A stretch of 64,000 bases of DNA from Bolinopsis microptera. Lineage: Eukaryota > Ctenophora > Tentaculata > Lobata > Bolinopsidae. Positions 1-12,400 of this stretch are shown piece by piece. The translations under genes were made by a program, and so were the position numbers. The notes under the pieces were generated by a model. That model did no database searches, was not told the DNA's origin, and worked only from the letters and a program-made list of their open reading frames with translations. The DNA lies in contig NC_087073.1 in the NCBI RefSeq assembly GCF_026151205.1, positions 15,209,837-15,273,836 on the forward strand. The letters are read 5' to 3'. Within the stretch, counting starts at the first letter, position 1. Each line of letters opens with the position of its first letter.

Positions 1-174
1 TTTCAGTTAATCAGTTATTTTCATTTGTAAGCTTTTGTTAATGTTGTTGCTCTTCTGGCAGATTAAATCAGCACATTGGTTTCTTTTCACAATATTATGT
101 ACTCAACTTTATGAATTTTAGTAGCTTAAAGCATGTCATCCTCATCGCGCCCCAGTGAAAATTAGTTTTTTCCA

Positions 175-350
175 TTTTTCTCAAAAAGTAAGTCCCTGAG
201 AGCTTTAATACCTTCATAGTGCTAATATAAACATGTGTATTGCGGTCATTTTAAGCCCAATTTCAAGTCTCTAAGCACTTCAGAAGCTGAGATAGGAATT
301 TCCCAAATAAGCGCCTAATATGAAATATGGGCGTGGCTCCACAGGGTTGG
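175..350 (+). repeat. Dispersed repeat R1, single copy
   Basis: This segment resembles the three tandem units at 6240-6756. The shared order is an AAAAGTAAG-like anchor (at 184), then ATAAACATG, then AAGTCTCTA, then CTTCAGAAGC, and finally ATGGGCGTGG. The copies are clearly diverged. No coding potential was seen, and the family is not recognised. Confidence 0.6.
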
Positions 351-499
351 GACTAGCGAGACAATATTTGCCCCTCGGTGATTTGAGTTACTAATGGCCT
401 ATTTAACCCGATTCAGCAGCAAAAAACTCTGTACATCGAAGTGCACACTCAATTCCTCCCTGCTACTATATACACGATTTTCAAATTCAATATAGAATT

Positions 500-600
500 A
501 TATTAACTGGGCGGCGCTCGGCAGTCGGCATGTCACTTCGCCATATTGATATTTGCATGTTTATATAAACAGTAAAGACTGGGCCGTCCCCAGGTTGTAT
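500..600 (+). repeat. Interspersed repeat R2, copy 1
   Basis: The block with GGCGGCGCTC, then a TGTCA-TTC-CGCC-like stretch, then ATAAACA and GTCCCCA recurs at 16731-16830, and in reverse orientation at 34140-34225. That makes three diverged copies in the window. The family is not identified. The GC-richer composition stands out from the AT-rich flanks. Confidence 0.55.
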
Positions 601-2394
601 GGGATATGATAAAATACGCCATCACGGATCGGGAAATTGAGCGGCCATCCACAAAAGAAAAACGGCCGCATTTCTTGTTCGTTGTGAAGCTAACTCGTTG
701 CATCACCGTCCCCCTGGCCCATAAAATAATTGACCTTTGATCAGTCGTTCTTAAAGGATTCACAATTTCACATTAATCTATATAATTATAATAAAGTTCA
801 GTCTATTGCATTGACCACTATCAGTATGTTCAATTTTTCTATTAAGGTGATCTCAGTAATTTAAAATGCCGTGACTTAATTCGTCAATTCATAAAAAATT
901 ATGGTTTTTTTTCTTTTTTACACTATCTTTGGAGAAATATTTATCCCAATGAACAAATGAAATTTGTCCAACTTGCCAAAGACTAATTTTACCACATGCT
1001 ATATCATAAAAGATAAGATATTATTATCAATGCAGTACCAACCCGCAGCTTGAGCTTGACTGAATATCATGATCTTTATCACAAGACTTAGTTATCAATA
1101 GGTTAAAAAATACTATCCAAAAAGCACTTAGACATCGTCACGATAGCATATAATATAATAATATTAACTTTAATCATACGCATAGCACAAGACAGACAGT
1201 TACAACAGATCGCAAATTCAAAGATATACGTGCAAGGAGGTCTACAAATAACTGTGTCGTCGCTGATTTTGTTCGTTAAAAATTTGTCGTTAATTGTAAG
1301 TTAATTAGCATTATGCTGTGTATCAATTGAGCTTCTTGTTCAAGGTTAATTTAACTGCTGTTTTACCAATTGGAAGTTAGGATCTAATGATGTCGTTTTC
1401 TTTATTTTTAAGTCAACATTTCTCAGGCGGAAGTTTTGCAAACACAAATTAAACAAGAATATAAACCTGTGTATTATGATAATTTAGTAACTATAAATTG
1501 TGCGTGGTTGCAATTTAAGGAGGATTTCACAAAATCATGGTATTTAATAGCGTCACCTCACAATTGCTTAGTACACAGCTGTATGAGACACTGAGACAGC
1601 AGCCTCAATCATTACTTAACAGTCTCAATATCTTGCCTGCTTATTGTGTGATACAAGTTTTTGACGTTTGTATAATAGACCTGATTTAATTCACCTGAAA
1701 AGGTAGCAAATGTGTTCAGTAATGAGTCGTCCATTCTCCTAAAAACTGATGTTGAAGTAAGAAGTTGAACTTTACGGTCATACGGCATTTGGTGGCATAA
1801 GTATAACTACTACTATATAATAACTAACGAACAGGTTAAATTCGTGGGGAGGTATATTTGAATCGGGCCGTAACTACTAACAAGTGAACAAGCAATACCG
1901 AAATACGCTGTCTTAATTGAGCCGTTTAAGTGATGTTTTAACGGAATTTGGTCGGTGTTAAATAATTCTTAGGCTTTTTATAATTATACGGATACTGACG
2001 ATACATGAATATTTGTAATTTGTTGTGACTCATGCCACCTGTACTAAACAAGAAGTATTGATTTACAAATTTAAATGTCAATGATAAAATTAGTTATTCT
2101 ATCATGTATTAGTACTTGAGTCGTGGCGAGGCAAAAAATAAGTAAGCCATATTATCGAAACTATTAACCAACCACGGACCACCAATCGACAGTAATCTAC
2201 ATTATACCTAACAGATATTGTAATAATGACAGGGCAGGGCTGGAGGGAGCGACATTAGGGCGGGACCTTATGAGGGAGGAGGTTTGATAGTGTAATTGAA
2301 ACTTGTTACCTTGTTGGAGCTTGAACGAACATCTACCACAGAAAGAAAAGATTACCATATCTTCCCAGGGGAGTGCCTATGATTTTATTGAGGT
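601..2394. other. Non-coding stretch, nothing recognised
   Basis: AT-rich sequence in which I found no open frame with protein-like composition, no RNA gene and no clear repeat. Confidence 0.5.
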
Positions 2395-2434
2395 GTACCA
2401 GTACCAGTACCAGTACCAGTACCAGTACCAGTAC
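2395..2434. repeat. Hexanucleotide microsatellite (GTACCA)n
   Basis: About six and a half perfect tandem copies of the 6-bp unit GTACCA. No variation between units is seen, so length polymorphism between individuals is likely. Confidence 0.95.
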
Positions 2435-3375
2435 TAGTTATTGGGGGAAAAGAGAAAAGATGCTGCACCAGATTAAGCTTCATTAAATAGAACTGCGAAC
2501 CGGATATACTCAGTGGAAATTATAATTTGGTGCCACCAATCAACAGTTGATCAGATTAATCTGGTTAAAATGATTGCTTTACGTTAACAGTAACACCCAT
2601 TGGTATTATTTTACCAGACTTCCCAGTGCAAATGAAACGGTGATGATGTAGGGAAATGTGATAGACTTAGAGTGAAGATAAGATGCATCAAGCCTTTATA
2701 TGGCGGTATGGATGAGGGGTGGGTTGAGAAAGGAGGAGAGAGGGGGTGCAGAACCGCACGATAGATTTCTGGGGATAAAGCTAGGGTTCAGATTTGAACT
2801 TGAACGCTATTTTGAACATATTTTTCTAAAAACATTGTTTCCGGTCACTACAATTAAGAATTAAACACTTGATTATTAATTTTAGTTACTTGACCTGTAT
2901 CCTTGTACACAATTTACAATTAGTTCATTCAGACTAATTTTTCAACTTTACTTACGTTTATCCTCAAATTGGCCCATCATAGTTTCAACAAGACCAAAAA
3001 ATGACTGTTAATTGACAGTCAGCTCAAACTACAAATATCTACATAAAAGACAGTTTGGTAGTCTGTAATTACGGGTGTCGATAACAACTTTATATCATCC
3101 TTCGTAAATGTTTTGTGTTTTGATGGCAACAAATATTAATAGCTGTGTCTGGTGTCGTAACAGAATTGTGACTGCCAGCAAGGCGGAAGGAGACATACTA
3201 TTAGTGGGCGGCACAACATGAATTGAGTTCTCTATTGTATCTTTATTAACTGTATTATCATTATGATTATGGGATGTGATCTTTACATAATATGCATGGG
3301 CCTCACTTTCATATCATGAGATTGGCCTGCTTTACTGGAACACCATTTTAATACACAAAAATTGACCAAAACCCA
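2435..3375. other. Non-coding stretch, nothing recognised
   Basis: AT-rich sequence with no supported gene, RNA gene or repeat. Confidence 0.45.
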
Positions 3376-3426
3376 TAATTGGGTAGAGTGGACCGCTGCC
3401 ATAACTGGGTAGAGTGGACCGCTACC
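3376..3426 (+). repeat. Short tandem duplication with GGGTAGAGTGGACCGCT
   Basis: The motif GGGTAGAGTGGACCGCT occurs twice, about 25 bp apart. An inverted 13-bp match (GTCCACTCTACCC) lies near 3740-3752, so the region could pair over about 330 bp. Confidence 0.7.
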
Positions 3427-4199
3427 AGTGTCTCTCTTTCCCAAACAAAAGGAAATGATATTAATTTGAATAACTGTCCGCAAATGCAAAATGATACCGA
3501 TAATGAAATCGGTCGCTCGCTTTTCCCATTCATTCACGGCTTACGAATTTTAATAATGTTCGATTAATTCAAATTGCATCAATCACATTCATGATATGCT
3601 GTAAAAATCTAGCTTTGGGTTGATTTCGGGTCAATACCTAATATTTCGGGATAAGGGCGGTAGTCAGTGTCCAATTAGCTGATGTTTATTGAATCGTTAT
3701 TTCCTAATGCAGCTGCCTTCGGGTAGTTAATGGGAACTGTCCACTCTACCCGAATATGGATTTTGGTCAAATATCATCTCTTTTTGATTAATTTCAGGGT
3801 CCTTGACAAAGTCGAAATGTTAACTTCATACTGTTTGTTTTAATTCCTGTTTACTGATAAACTGATAACTTCATTTAAGTAATAAGGAGGAAATTTCAAC
3901 GATTTCGAAATTTTACCTTTGAAAACATTTCCTTGTGTTTAGGTAAGCATATCCGTCGATCACCGACTGAATATACCACTTTATAAAGTTGATAAAAATC
4001 GTGAAAATAAAAATTTTCGGTGATTTTAGCAATTTTCTATCAATTCGGGCGTGTCCACACGAGTGCAACTTTTTGATTTTAAACTTTTAAACTAGCCTAA
4101 TGCACAATATAGACCAATAGGAAGCAAAACTGACTTATATTAATGTCACGACTGTAATAATCAATCACGAGTTGTATCTAATCTGATTTCAATCTTCCT

Positions 4200-4350
4200 A
4201 CCAAGTCCGCTCTACAGTCCGCTCTCAAATTTCTAACCGCTCTAAAATCTGCTTGTGGGTACCGCTCTAGAGTCCTCATAGTATGGGCTCCTGTAAGGGA
4301 GATCCGCTCTAGAGTCCTACTCTGACGATTTGACTCCGCTCTATGGTCCT
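4200..4350 (+). repeat. Degenerate minisatellite built on CCGCTCTA
   Basis: The motif CCGCTCT recurs at least six times in 150 bp, several times as CCGCTCTAGAGTCCT or a one-base variant. Spacing is irregular (about 10 to 45 bp), so this is not a clean tandem array. No reading frame stays open through it. Confidence 0.6.
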
Positions 4351-4480
4351 ACTCCCGAACTGAGGTCCACAACCCAAAGGATGGCCCAACACCAGTGACC
4401 AAAGAATACTAAATCACAAAATTGTTTTTTTTATAAAACGATTCTTCAAAAAAGCAATAACTTCAATAGCGAATATCGTT

Positions 4481-4532
4481 ATGAAGGAGCAAACTATGAA
4501 AACTTTATGAAGGAGCAAACTATGAAAACTTT
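4481..4532 (+). repeat. Perfect 26-bp tandem duplication
   Basis: Two adjacent identical 26-bp units, 4481-4506 and 4507-4532, each starting ATGAAGGAGC and ending GAAAACTTT. Perfect identity suggests a recent slippage or repair event. Confidence 0.9.
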
Positions 4533-6239
4533 CCGGTAGATTTGCAGAAGAAATCCCGATAACACTCATGTGACCATTTAACCTTCACACAAACATCGAA
4601 CGCTGTAAGAAGATGACGATCGGACCTCATTAGATTTTCAGAATGCTTGAACAATTATCTAACCTTATTAAGACCTCAAATTTTGAATATAATAACCCCT
4701 TAATTGTGTAAAATCCATTTGAAAAGTTGTTACTTTGTCAAAAATCAAGTTTTAAAAACAGTAAATAAAAATAAATTAATTATTTTTTCATATAATGTAA
4801 ACTAGAGTCTTTAGACACGATTATCTTCAAGGCCTGTTGTCCGAGATGGCTGTATCTTTCATACTTTTGAATCTACGGACACTTGAATGTAGGCTACAAT
4901 TGACTGTCTTAAAACAGGGGTTCCAGAAAACACACTTTCAGAGCTCTAACCCACTTTAAGGCACCTGAATATGGCGATTTTGGGTTTTTACCGAATTTCG
5001 TATAACATTGAGTGCTGGCGCGTATTTTGCGCAGATTTCTTAAAAACCTCCACATAACTATTTCTTATTCCTTTCATCTTTGACATTGAATTAGAATGTT
5101 TTGAACTTAAAATATGCCTTCTGAACGACTTTCGATGAGTCTTAATGCCTGAAAAAACAGTAAAGGGGGTATAAATTATAATAGTATAGGGGGTAAATAG
5201 TATAATAGCCAGCACTGTGATAAATATATTATGCAATTTTAAATTATGAACACTGAACAGCCGTATCTGCTATGCATACGTGCCTATCACTCTATTTTTA
5301 AATATACCGCTTGGGTATTAGAACATGGCTTAGTTTAAAGGCACTGATCTAGTGCTGTGTATAAACATTAAACAGCTCAAATTAATTATTAATTGAATAG
5401 TAGACAGAAAAGGCTGGTAATTATAAGTTGTGCGTGGTGGCCACATGCACTGCATGAATGGTTTTAATTAGTGGAAAGAATGGTTGACAAATTTATCAAT
5501 TCTGACATGAGAACCTATAAAAATTATGGAAACTGTGGTTCGAGTCAGGTATTTGTACTTTTAATGCTTTACTGGCCATCATAAGATTAAATTAATATTT
5601 TTTAAAGCAAACTAACGAAAATACCCTCAAAATGTGAGTCAAACAGTGTGACAGATTGACCAAGTTTAGTTTCACTGTTGTAATACCACTAAACCTAAAA
5701 TAATCTAAAGTAAGTAAATCTGCAGCTTGATGGATTTCTATTTCCATTGCCGTGGCTCTGCCCTGTTTTGATCTTTTACTATAATTCGTGAGAAATGACT
5801 TTTGAACAGAAATTTGTTTCTCAAGAGGGTCAGTTTGTGAGGAAGTTGGGAGATTTGACTGGCTGAACTATTTCTAAATTCTTGGTGCATGTTCAAATTA
5901 TGAAGTTACTGTCTTGATACGGGGGAATATGGTGAAGGAAATTCATTAATATTCTCAAACTGTTTTGTACCTGTTTTAGGGCGCTCCCACAAAATCGCTT
6001 GCGATCGCCCAAATTTTTGAAAAATGTTGAGAAAAGGCACTGTGGGTATAAAAGTAAATTCGATGTATTTTTGGACGCTGATTCCGAATCACTTCCCATG
6101 ACGTAAGATAAAATATGCGCTTGCATCTTGCAGTTTTTAAACGCATACAAGTAGAATTAACTTTTCGAGTAATTTGGGGGAAAACAGAGAAAATTTGCAC
6201 AAAATAGAGCAAAATTGGTTTTATCAGCCATTTTTGCCT
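4533..6239. other. Non-coding stretch, nothing recognised
   Basis: AT-rich sequence. The short open frames at 4988-5236 and 5893-6212 have no protein-like composition or splice context. Confidence 0.45.
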
Positions 6240-6756
6240 CCCGTTCTATGTTAATAACACGAAAAGTAAGCATTTTAGGGTATATGTTGCTTCATAAGTT
6301 GTATATAAACATAACTATTTTGCACAATTTGCACTCACTTAAAAATCTCTAGGGCCTTCATAGCCCAATTTACCAGATACCCATATTTTTGCATGATTTC
6401 TGGAACCGAAAATCAGTTTTTCGCCAATAACTGAAAAAGTAAGTACTTTAAGGCATATGTTTTTTCGTAAGTCATATATGAATATGCCAATTTCGGTTCT
6501 TTTGCACACTATCCAAAGACTCTATCACGATCCTATCAAAAGTTAGTAAAATAGGCTCAGCGCCACGCCCAAAATGGGTTTTTATTTGGCGAATTTCTCG
6601 AAAAGTTAGAATTTTAGGCCATGTGTTGATCAATAACTCCTACATAAACATGCATATGCGGCTTCGTTTAAGCCTATTTTGAAGTCTCTACGACCTTCAG
6701 AAGCAAAGGGTCAGTTACGTTATTGGGTCAATATGGGCGTGGCCCTCCTGGGTTTT
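6240..6756 (+). repeat. Three tandem units of repeat R1 (about 170 bp each)
   Basis: The anchor AAAAGT(A/T)AG occurs at 6262, 6435 and 6601, spacing 173 and 166 bp. Each is followed at matching offsets by TTTTAGG- or TTTAAGG-like sequence, an ATAAACAT-like stretch, then a block around AAGTCTCTA or its variants. The third unit ends ATGGGCGTGG like the single copy at 175-350. The units are diverged, so the array is old. Confidence 0.65.
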
Positions 6757-7290
6757 CCCCACGGTAAAAAAATGTCTCCAACCGAATATCGTTTATTCAT
6801 ACCTTTATGAAGGTCTGTGCAAAGTTTCGTGAGTATCTGAAAATTTGCAGGTTCATTTCCATAAATGTCCATATATGACTGGACTACGTGGGCTATCACA
6901 GTATAATCAGCTCACTGCTCAGCATCTAAAAATTCTTCGATTAAATTGTAATGAAAACCAGTATAATTTCACCTTATAGTTTGTAACAGGGTAAACCTTG
7001 AAGTGGAAGTAAATCATAAACCATATATAGAGAGAGAGTGAGGTCAGAGAGAAACCATATGAATTGATACAAGATACCGATACAAATTGTTGACTTTGAT
7101 CCCAGACAGTAGTTTATAATAATGGCATTGCACTGCAATTCGCAGATGGCAAATCTTTGCCGTCACCACGCGTTCGGCGTTATATCATTGGTTATTTTAA
7201 TTTTCCGAGTTGAACAAATATACAAATATGTATTATTATTAAGTTTTTAATATCGTTTTAATGGTGTTTCGGAATCAGCATAAAAATAAT
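6757..7290. other. Non-coding stretch, nothing recognised
   Basis: No supported feature apart from a short (GA)n run near 7030. Confidence 0.45.
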
Positions 7291-7745
7291 TAGAATGATG
7301 CTACTTTCATATCCTCAGGGTCATTCTGTAAAAAAATTTAAAGCCTTGGTGGGACCGGCCATGCAACAACTTGATATTGTCAGAAATAATGATTATATTG
7401 TCCTCGATCATATTCATAAGCGTCGCCCGGTCTTTTATCTTGCTCATGTTCGAAGCCAATTTGAGAATTGCTCCATTATCTGGCGCCTTTTACTAAATGA
7501 TCACTTAATGATCAATTAGAAAGCCTTCAAAACAGAGTTGTTGAATAAATTGTATCAAATGAGGGCCGCTATCCACCTGATCTATATATTAAAAGTCCAT
7601 TAAAACACAAGAGAGCTATTAAAAATTTAAATAGATGGCTGCAACTACCCACCTGAGTTATATGATAAAAAGTGCAAGTTTGTTGACACTCTTTCTTCAT
7701 CTCAAAAGTTTGACTTGATTTTATTTCTTCCACGATGTATTAAAC
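7291..7745 (+). pseudogene. Decayed C-terminal fragment of a LINE reverse transcriptase
   Basis: A conceptual reading of 7310-7500 gives HVRSQFENCSIIWRLL, which resembles the post-polymerase motif of CR1-like and Jockey-like non-LTR elements (a tract around YCSxxW). It continues, in more than one frame, through a stretch like LQNRVV and then PPDLYIKSPLKHKRAIK. Stop codons and frame changes break it, so it is not functional. The assignment rests on motif resemblance only. Confidence 0.4.
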
Positions 7746-7779
7746 AATTTATTTTCTGTGTCATTGCTCCACTATCTGT

Positions 7780-7920
7780 CTTTCTACCAATTTGGTGCCT
7801 TGCACTAAATCACTTAAATTTTAATTAGAAAGCCTCCAAAAGAGAGCTGTTGAATAGATTTTAATATCTGAAGAGGTCCCCAGGTCCCCAGATCTATATA
7901 TTACAAATTCCATTAAAATC
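7780..7920 (+). repeat. Second, more decayed copy of the same LINE fragment
   Basis: The run from TTGGTGCCTT through AATTAGAAAGCCT to AGATCTATATATTA repeats the stretch at 7471-7615 at about 300 bp distance. It also carries a doubled GGTCCCCA. A local duplication of the LINE remnant is the simplest reading. Confidence 0.5.
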
Positions 7921-8357
7921 TAAAACATTGTCCGTTTCTAAGCAATTCGAACACATTGAGTTTAACAAATACAATCACGTTTGTTTGATTGTTTCATCAA
8001 AAGAAACTTTCTGATTAACATAATAACCTGGGGTCCCCAGGTAATGGATGACCATAAGTAAAAATAGGCGGCACCTTGCGCACCTCATAAGTATATCACA
8101 GGGAAAGCAAAATATAAAGCTGGGAAAGCTGTATATATATACTGTATGTACAAGCTATACTAACATTATGACTCAATTTAGGTCCTAAGTTTTCGTTGAG
8201 GTGGTCCAGCCACTTCCTATATTATTTTTCCGTTTTGGTGATTGATAAGACTTTATAATCGTATTCATAAAAATGTTTATAAATTAGCAAGCTAATATTA
8301 TCAATTATTAGAGTATAATCCGTTACCCTTCATTATCCAGCCTCAAGGTAAACTAGG
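7921..8357. other. Intergenic sequence upstream of the GPCR gene
   Basis: No TATA box or other promoter signal can be fixed. GGGGTCCCCAGG at 8031-8042 contains the palindrome GGGGTCCCC with its centre at T. Confidence 0.35.
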
Positions 8358-9425
8358 ATGACACTCAGCAAATCCCCTCTCGTTGACAAGTACAATATCT
8401 TTGCGGACCATATCCTTGGGCTGGCTCTCGCCCTGGTATCTCTCACAGGAACTGTCCTTAACATTTCAAGCTTCATCTACTTCAAGAGACAGGAAAATGC
8501 CCGGAGAAACAGCCGCTACTTCAAGAGACTCTACCTGGTGATAACTCTAAATGACACTCTCATCTGCCTGTCTCTGTTACCAGCTATTCAAGCTGTTTTC
8601 TCTCCTAACCGAGGACAGAGTGTGTACGGTGAGAAGAATAACAGTTTGATGTTCTATAACAAGATGTTTTGCAACGTGTGGGTTGTATCCTGGTGGATGC
8701 TTTCCCAGCTCTCTACTGTCATGGTTGCGTTTCTTAGTCTCTCTAGACTGTTTACTCTCACATTTCCCCTTAACGAGATCAAGCTCTGGCTCTCTTGGGT
8801 TATCCCTACCGGATTTGTTTTGGCTTTCATCGCGTTTTGGGCCGTTCTTGAAGTGGTCACTAACACCACTGCCTTCTACGCTCAAGAGGTATTAGCTTGC
8901 TTCTTATTTACCCTACCAATCTATGACATTATGGCTGTGGTAACGAATTCAGATCTTCTGGTAGGGGTATTAAGCGTGGCTGCTTACAACATAGGCCCAA
9001 CTTTAATCTTCCTCATCACTTGCACCTCCTGTGCCCTGTCTGTCGTATCTCTCCGGAAAACCAGTCACAGGGTCAGAGGTTTGGGTAACACTGGTAAGCG
9101 TCTCCAAGAAGCTACCAAATCTACCATCATCTTCACTGTCATCTACATTCTCTGTAACATACCGCTGCTTATCTTCGTATGGCTGTACCTTGCTGATGTT
9201 TATAGAGAGATGGTAAATCTCAAAGAGGGAACTGTGATGATCCAGTTTTTGATTCACTGGAACAACAATGCCAGGCCACTGACTGCCGGGAACAGTTTCC
9301 TGAAGCACTATATGTCAGTTCTGATGCACCAGTTTGGTGTGGCCCTCAACAGTACGATCAACCCTATTTTCTATTATTTTAGGATGAAGGAGTTCAGGAA
9401 TATGATCAGAGGAAAGTCTACTTGA
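8358..9425 (+). CDS. Class A (rhodopsin-like) G-protein-coupled receptor, intronless
   Basis: A single open frame of 355 codons with seven hydrophobic segments. Class A landmarks can be placed: N35 in TM1 (GTVLN), D66 in TM2 (LND), C105 at the top of TM3 paired with C181 in extracellular loop 2, P269 in TM6 (CNIP), and NPIFY at 335-339 in TM7 (NPxxY), followed by a short basic tail. The usual D/E-R-Y at the end of TM3 is L128-S129-R130, so the acidic residue is missing. The tail after TM7 is only about 14 residues. The protein would sit in the plasma membrane and signal through G proteins; the ligand cannot be told. The ATG at 8358 is the first in frame and gives an N-terminus with no signal peptide, normal for this class. 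Many invertebrate class A receptors are single-exon genes. Confidence 0.9.
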   Translation: MTLSKSPLVDKYNIFADHILGLALALVSLTGTVLNISSFIYFKRQENARRNSRYFKRLYLVITLNDTLICLSLLPAIQAVFSPNRGQSVYGEKNNSLMFYNKMFCNVWVVSWWMLSQLSTVMVAFLSLSRLFTLTFPLNEIKLWLSWVIPTGFVLAFIAFWAVLEVVTNTTAFYAQEVLACFLFTLPIYDIMAVVTNSDLLVGVLSVAAYNIGPTLIFLITCTSCALSVVSLRKTSHRVRGLGNTGKRLQEATKSTIIFTVIYILCNIPLLIFVWLYLADVYREMVNLKEGTVMIQFLIHWNNNARPLTAGNSFLKHYMSVLMHQFGVALNSTINPIFYYFRMKEFRNMIRGKST

Positions 9426-9479
9426 GTACTTGTTTCCGCCTGTGTGGGTCTACTTGAGTAATTGTTTCCGCCTGTGTGG
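9416..9479 (+). repeat. 32-bp tandem duplication spanning the GPCR stop codon
   Basis: Units 9416-9447 and 9448-9479 differ at one base. The first contains the receptor's stop codon (TGA, 9423-9425), so the second copies the end of the reading frame into the 3' UTR. Confidence 0.85.
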
Positions 9480-12400
9480 GGCTACAATATTTATCGGAAA
9501 CATTTTTCTAGAAGAAGCTGAATAATATATCGAAAAGTTTATTTGTACCATGGGTCCGTTATCCATGTCAGCACTGGAGAAGGTGATTAAGAGTTTTTCT
9601 CGTGCAATCTTTCAAATTAACCAAGTATTATTTGATTTGTGATTGTTGCTATAACTTAATAATGTTTGCTCCGATATTTTCAAAATTTTTCAGAGGCGAA
9701 TCATGAATCAATGATGGTGGTTGATAGGCTGGTTGGTAATGGTAGGCTGGTTGGCACCAAGTTTACTGCCTTTAGTTATCAGTATCTACTTCGATACTGA
9801 CGTCATTTGGGATATGTCTACTGTATAATTGGGAGCTTAAATTGACCGGAATCATTTACGTTGTTATTTTATGTCCATAATTTATTCATTTTAAAAATGT
9901 GTTTTTATGTTGCTTTACAATAATGCTGACCGTCGTATTGTTGTACTAAACTCAAATGTTTAAAATGATTTCAAATCATTAGAACAGAAAAACGTACCTT
10001 TTTTCGTTGTACATGTACAGTTGAGCAACTTTTGTAATTGAAAAGTCAACATGACAAACTACAGCACGAATAACGAAGTCAAATATACGAAATGCTAGTT
10101 TAAGTCTGGCTTTAAAATTTTCTAAGTTCAAATTTAACTCGACAATATTTCGACGCTAATGACCTTATATCCGAAACAAAAATTAAACATGTTGAAAATT
10201 TAAACGAGCCACTAAAATGTCCATATTATTTAATTACCCTGTAGACTGTTATAGCTAGTTATATCGGCTCTACAGTGAGCCGATATAACTAACTAAACTG
10301 CCAGCATATATAATATCTCCTCGTTGTTGTGCATCATTACCCACGTGACCTGCTATATAACTACCGCCCTAATCCGTTAATAGCGTGAAGATTTACGCAG
10401 CAATTATACTCCTAATTTATAACCAGGAATTGAACTTTTACCACAGACAAGTTTTCACGGAAGTGAGTCAATTTTCGTGCAGGTTTGCGATATTTGACAT
10501 TACTATAGTGACATAATTACTAGTTACATTACTACATAATTCTTCATCAATGCTGAAATCAGGGTTTGACTGATTCGAATTTTGTATTGGCAATGATATG
10601 AAAAATGATGAAAATGTGATAATATCGTTGAAGATAAAAACAGTCTAAAGGAAATTGCACTTACCGCAAATTTGGGCGAATAACATAGTTAGGAACTACA
10701 ACGGGTTTTCTTCAATCATGGTTTCTTCTCTTCTTTCTTCTCGTTCATCGTCATTATTAGTTATTAGATAAACTGCTTAAAAAGAACGTGCTTACAGAAC
10801 ATACTATAATATAGATAAAAAAGTTCGAATAAGATTGAAATTAACGATGCGAACAAAACATAATGGCTCATATACAGTATACACACAGTACCCGCATAGT
10901 GTGGGAGTATTATATAGGTACGAGGTGCGCAATTAAAAATTGAAAATTGAAAATTACTCCTATTCCAATTAGAAGCGTGCAGGCGAAAGTGATAGAAATA
11001 CTTGTGGAACTTCCCAACACATTCACCGCCACGAAATGTGCTATATTTGAATTTTCTAACATCAGTTTTTTCAATTGAAGACTGCGGTTGACCTTGCCAG
11101 TTGCCATACAATTATACAAATTGAAAAATAATGAAATATTCAGTAATATGAGAGGAAGAGACTATAAGTATAACTATATTTGAGAACACTACAAATGACG
11201 TGTCTACTGTCTAAGAAAGGAAACTCAGGAACTATTGCATCCTGTTCATTAGAAACTGTTTTTTTCGGCCAAATGCAGTGTCAAAAACACACCTCTTAAT
11301 GTGACAATCTTACAATGAACGGCAAACGCTATCCGGTATAAGTACTAATACTATTAGGTTATAACTTAAGGAAACTGGCAAGCACTCCGAACCTTTTTCT
11401 GTTAAGTGTGAACTTCGCAGTCGACTGTAAGTGTAACCTTCTCCTTTGACAGAAAGTGAGAGAAAGTCCCAAACTGCTGAAGTCTAGTTGTAATACATTT
11501 GAACAAGGTGTAACATTGTTCCATGCATTTAAATCGAAACCTGCTACCACTGACTAGTAAATTTCGCTTAAGATAACTACAATCAGCCAATTTAATGTAT
11601 CACAGCCGAAAGCATGCGTTCCTCTAGAAGGCACTTATAACTGATACCCATCATGGGTAACGACCTAACCTAAACTGTTGCAATTTACCATTAGCACAAT
11701 ACAATCAATACTAAACAGAATTCAATAACCATTATTATTATATAGGAAACGCTTAGCTGATCGGCAATCCGAAAATAAACGTTGATAGCGATTATCCACC
11801 GGTCAACTTTACCTGCCGATCTTATTTAGAATTCATTTTCTGTATTGAAAATAAACCTAAAAAGTGAGTTCAACAGTGATATGAAGATATGCGTAACAGT
11901 GAGTTGTATCTCACGAGCGCCTCACAGCGGGAAACGATTAGTTGTATCCGTGTGTAACATTAGATAGTTCTGCTTTAAAGTTTAAATGTCGCTAAAAGTG
12001 AGGTAGCGGTGCTAAGTTTGACACGTGACAGTAGGCTGTGTAACTGTATTGGTACCACTAACCACCCCACATAACTCCTTATACTGGCAGTAACATCTGT
12101 CTATAATAATTATAGGGGTATATTTTACAATGGATTAGTTTATTCTGCGATTATTGTTAAAACATGTGGTCAAGCTTCTCCTCATTTCACCACAAATAAG
12201 AACCGGAATCTAATATTAATGATATTTCTGCCGTAGAACTAATTATTTAATTATTCCTGCCTTTTGAGTTGTGAAGGTACATACAATATACATATTGATT
12301 ATTGATATATATATACCGAACATCCCTAAACGCCACTTTATCGTCCCAAAAAAATGTATGACGACTAACTTGGTATTGGGTTAAACCAAGAACTTAACCA

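Noticed and set aside
2395-2434. Possible CRISPR-like direct repeats
   Set aside because: A perfect hexamer microsatellite without spacers, in a eukaryotic context.
7295-7519. A host gene of 74 residues
   Set aside because: The sequence resembles a LINE C-terminal fragment and is partly duplicated 300 bp further on.
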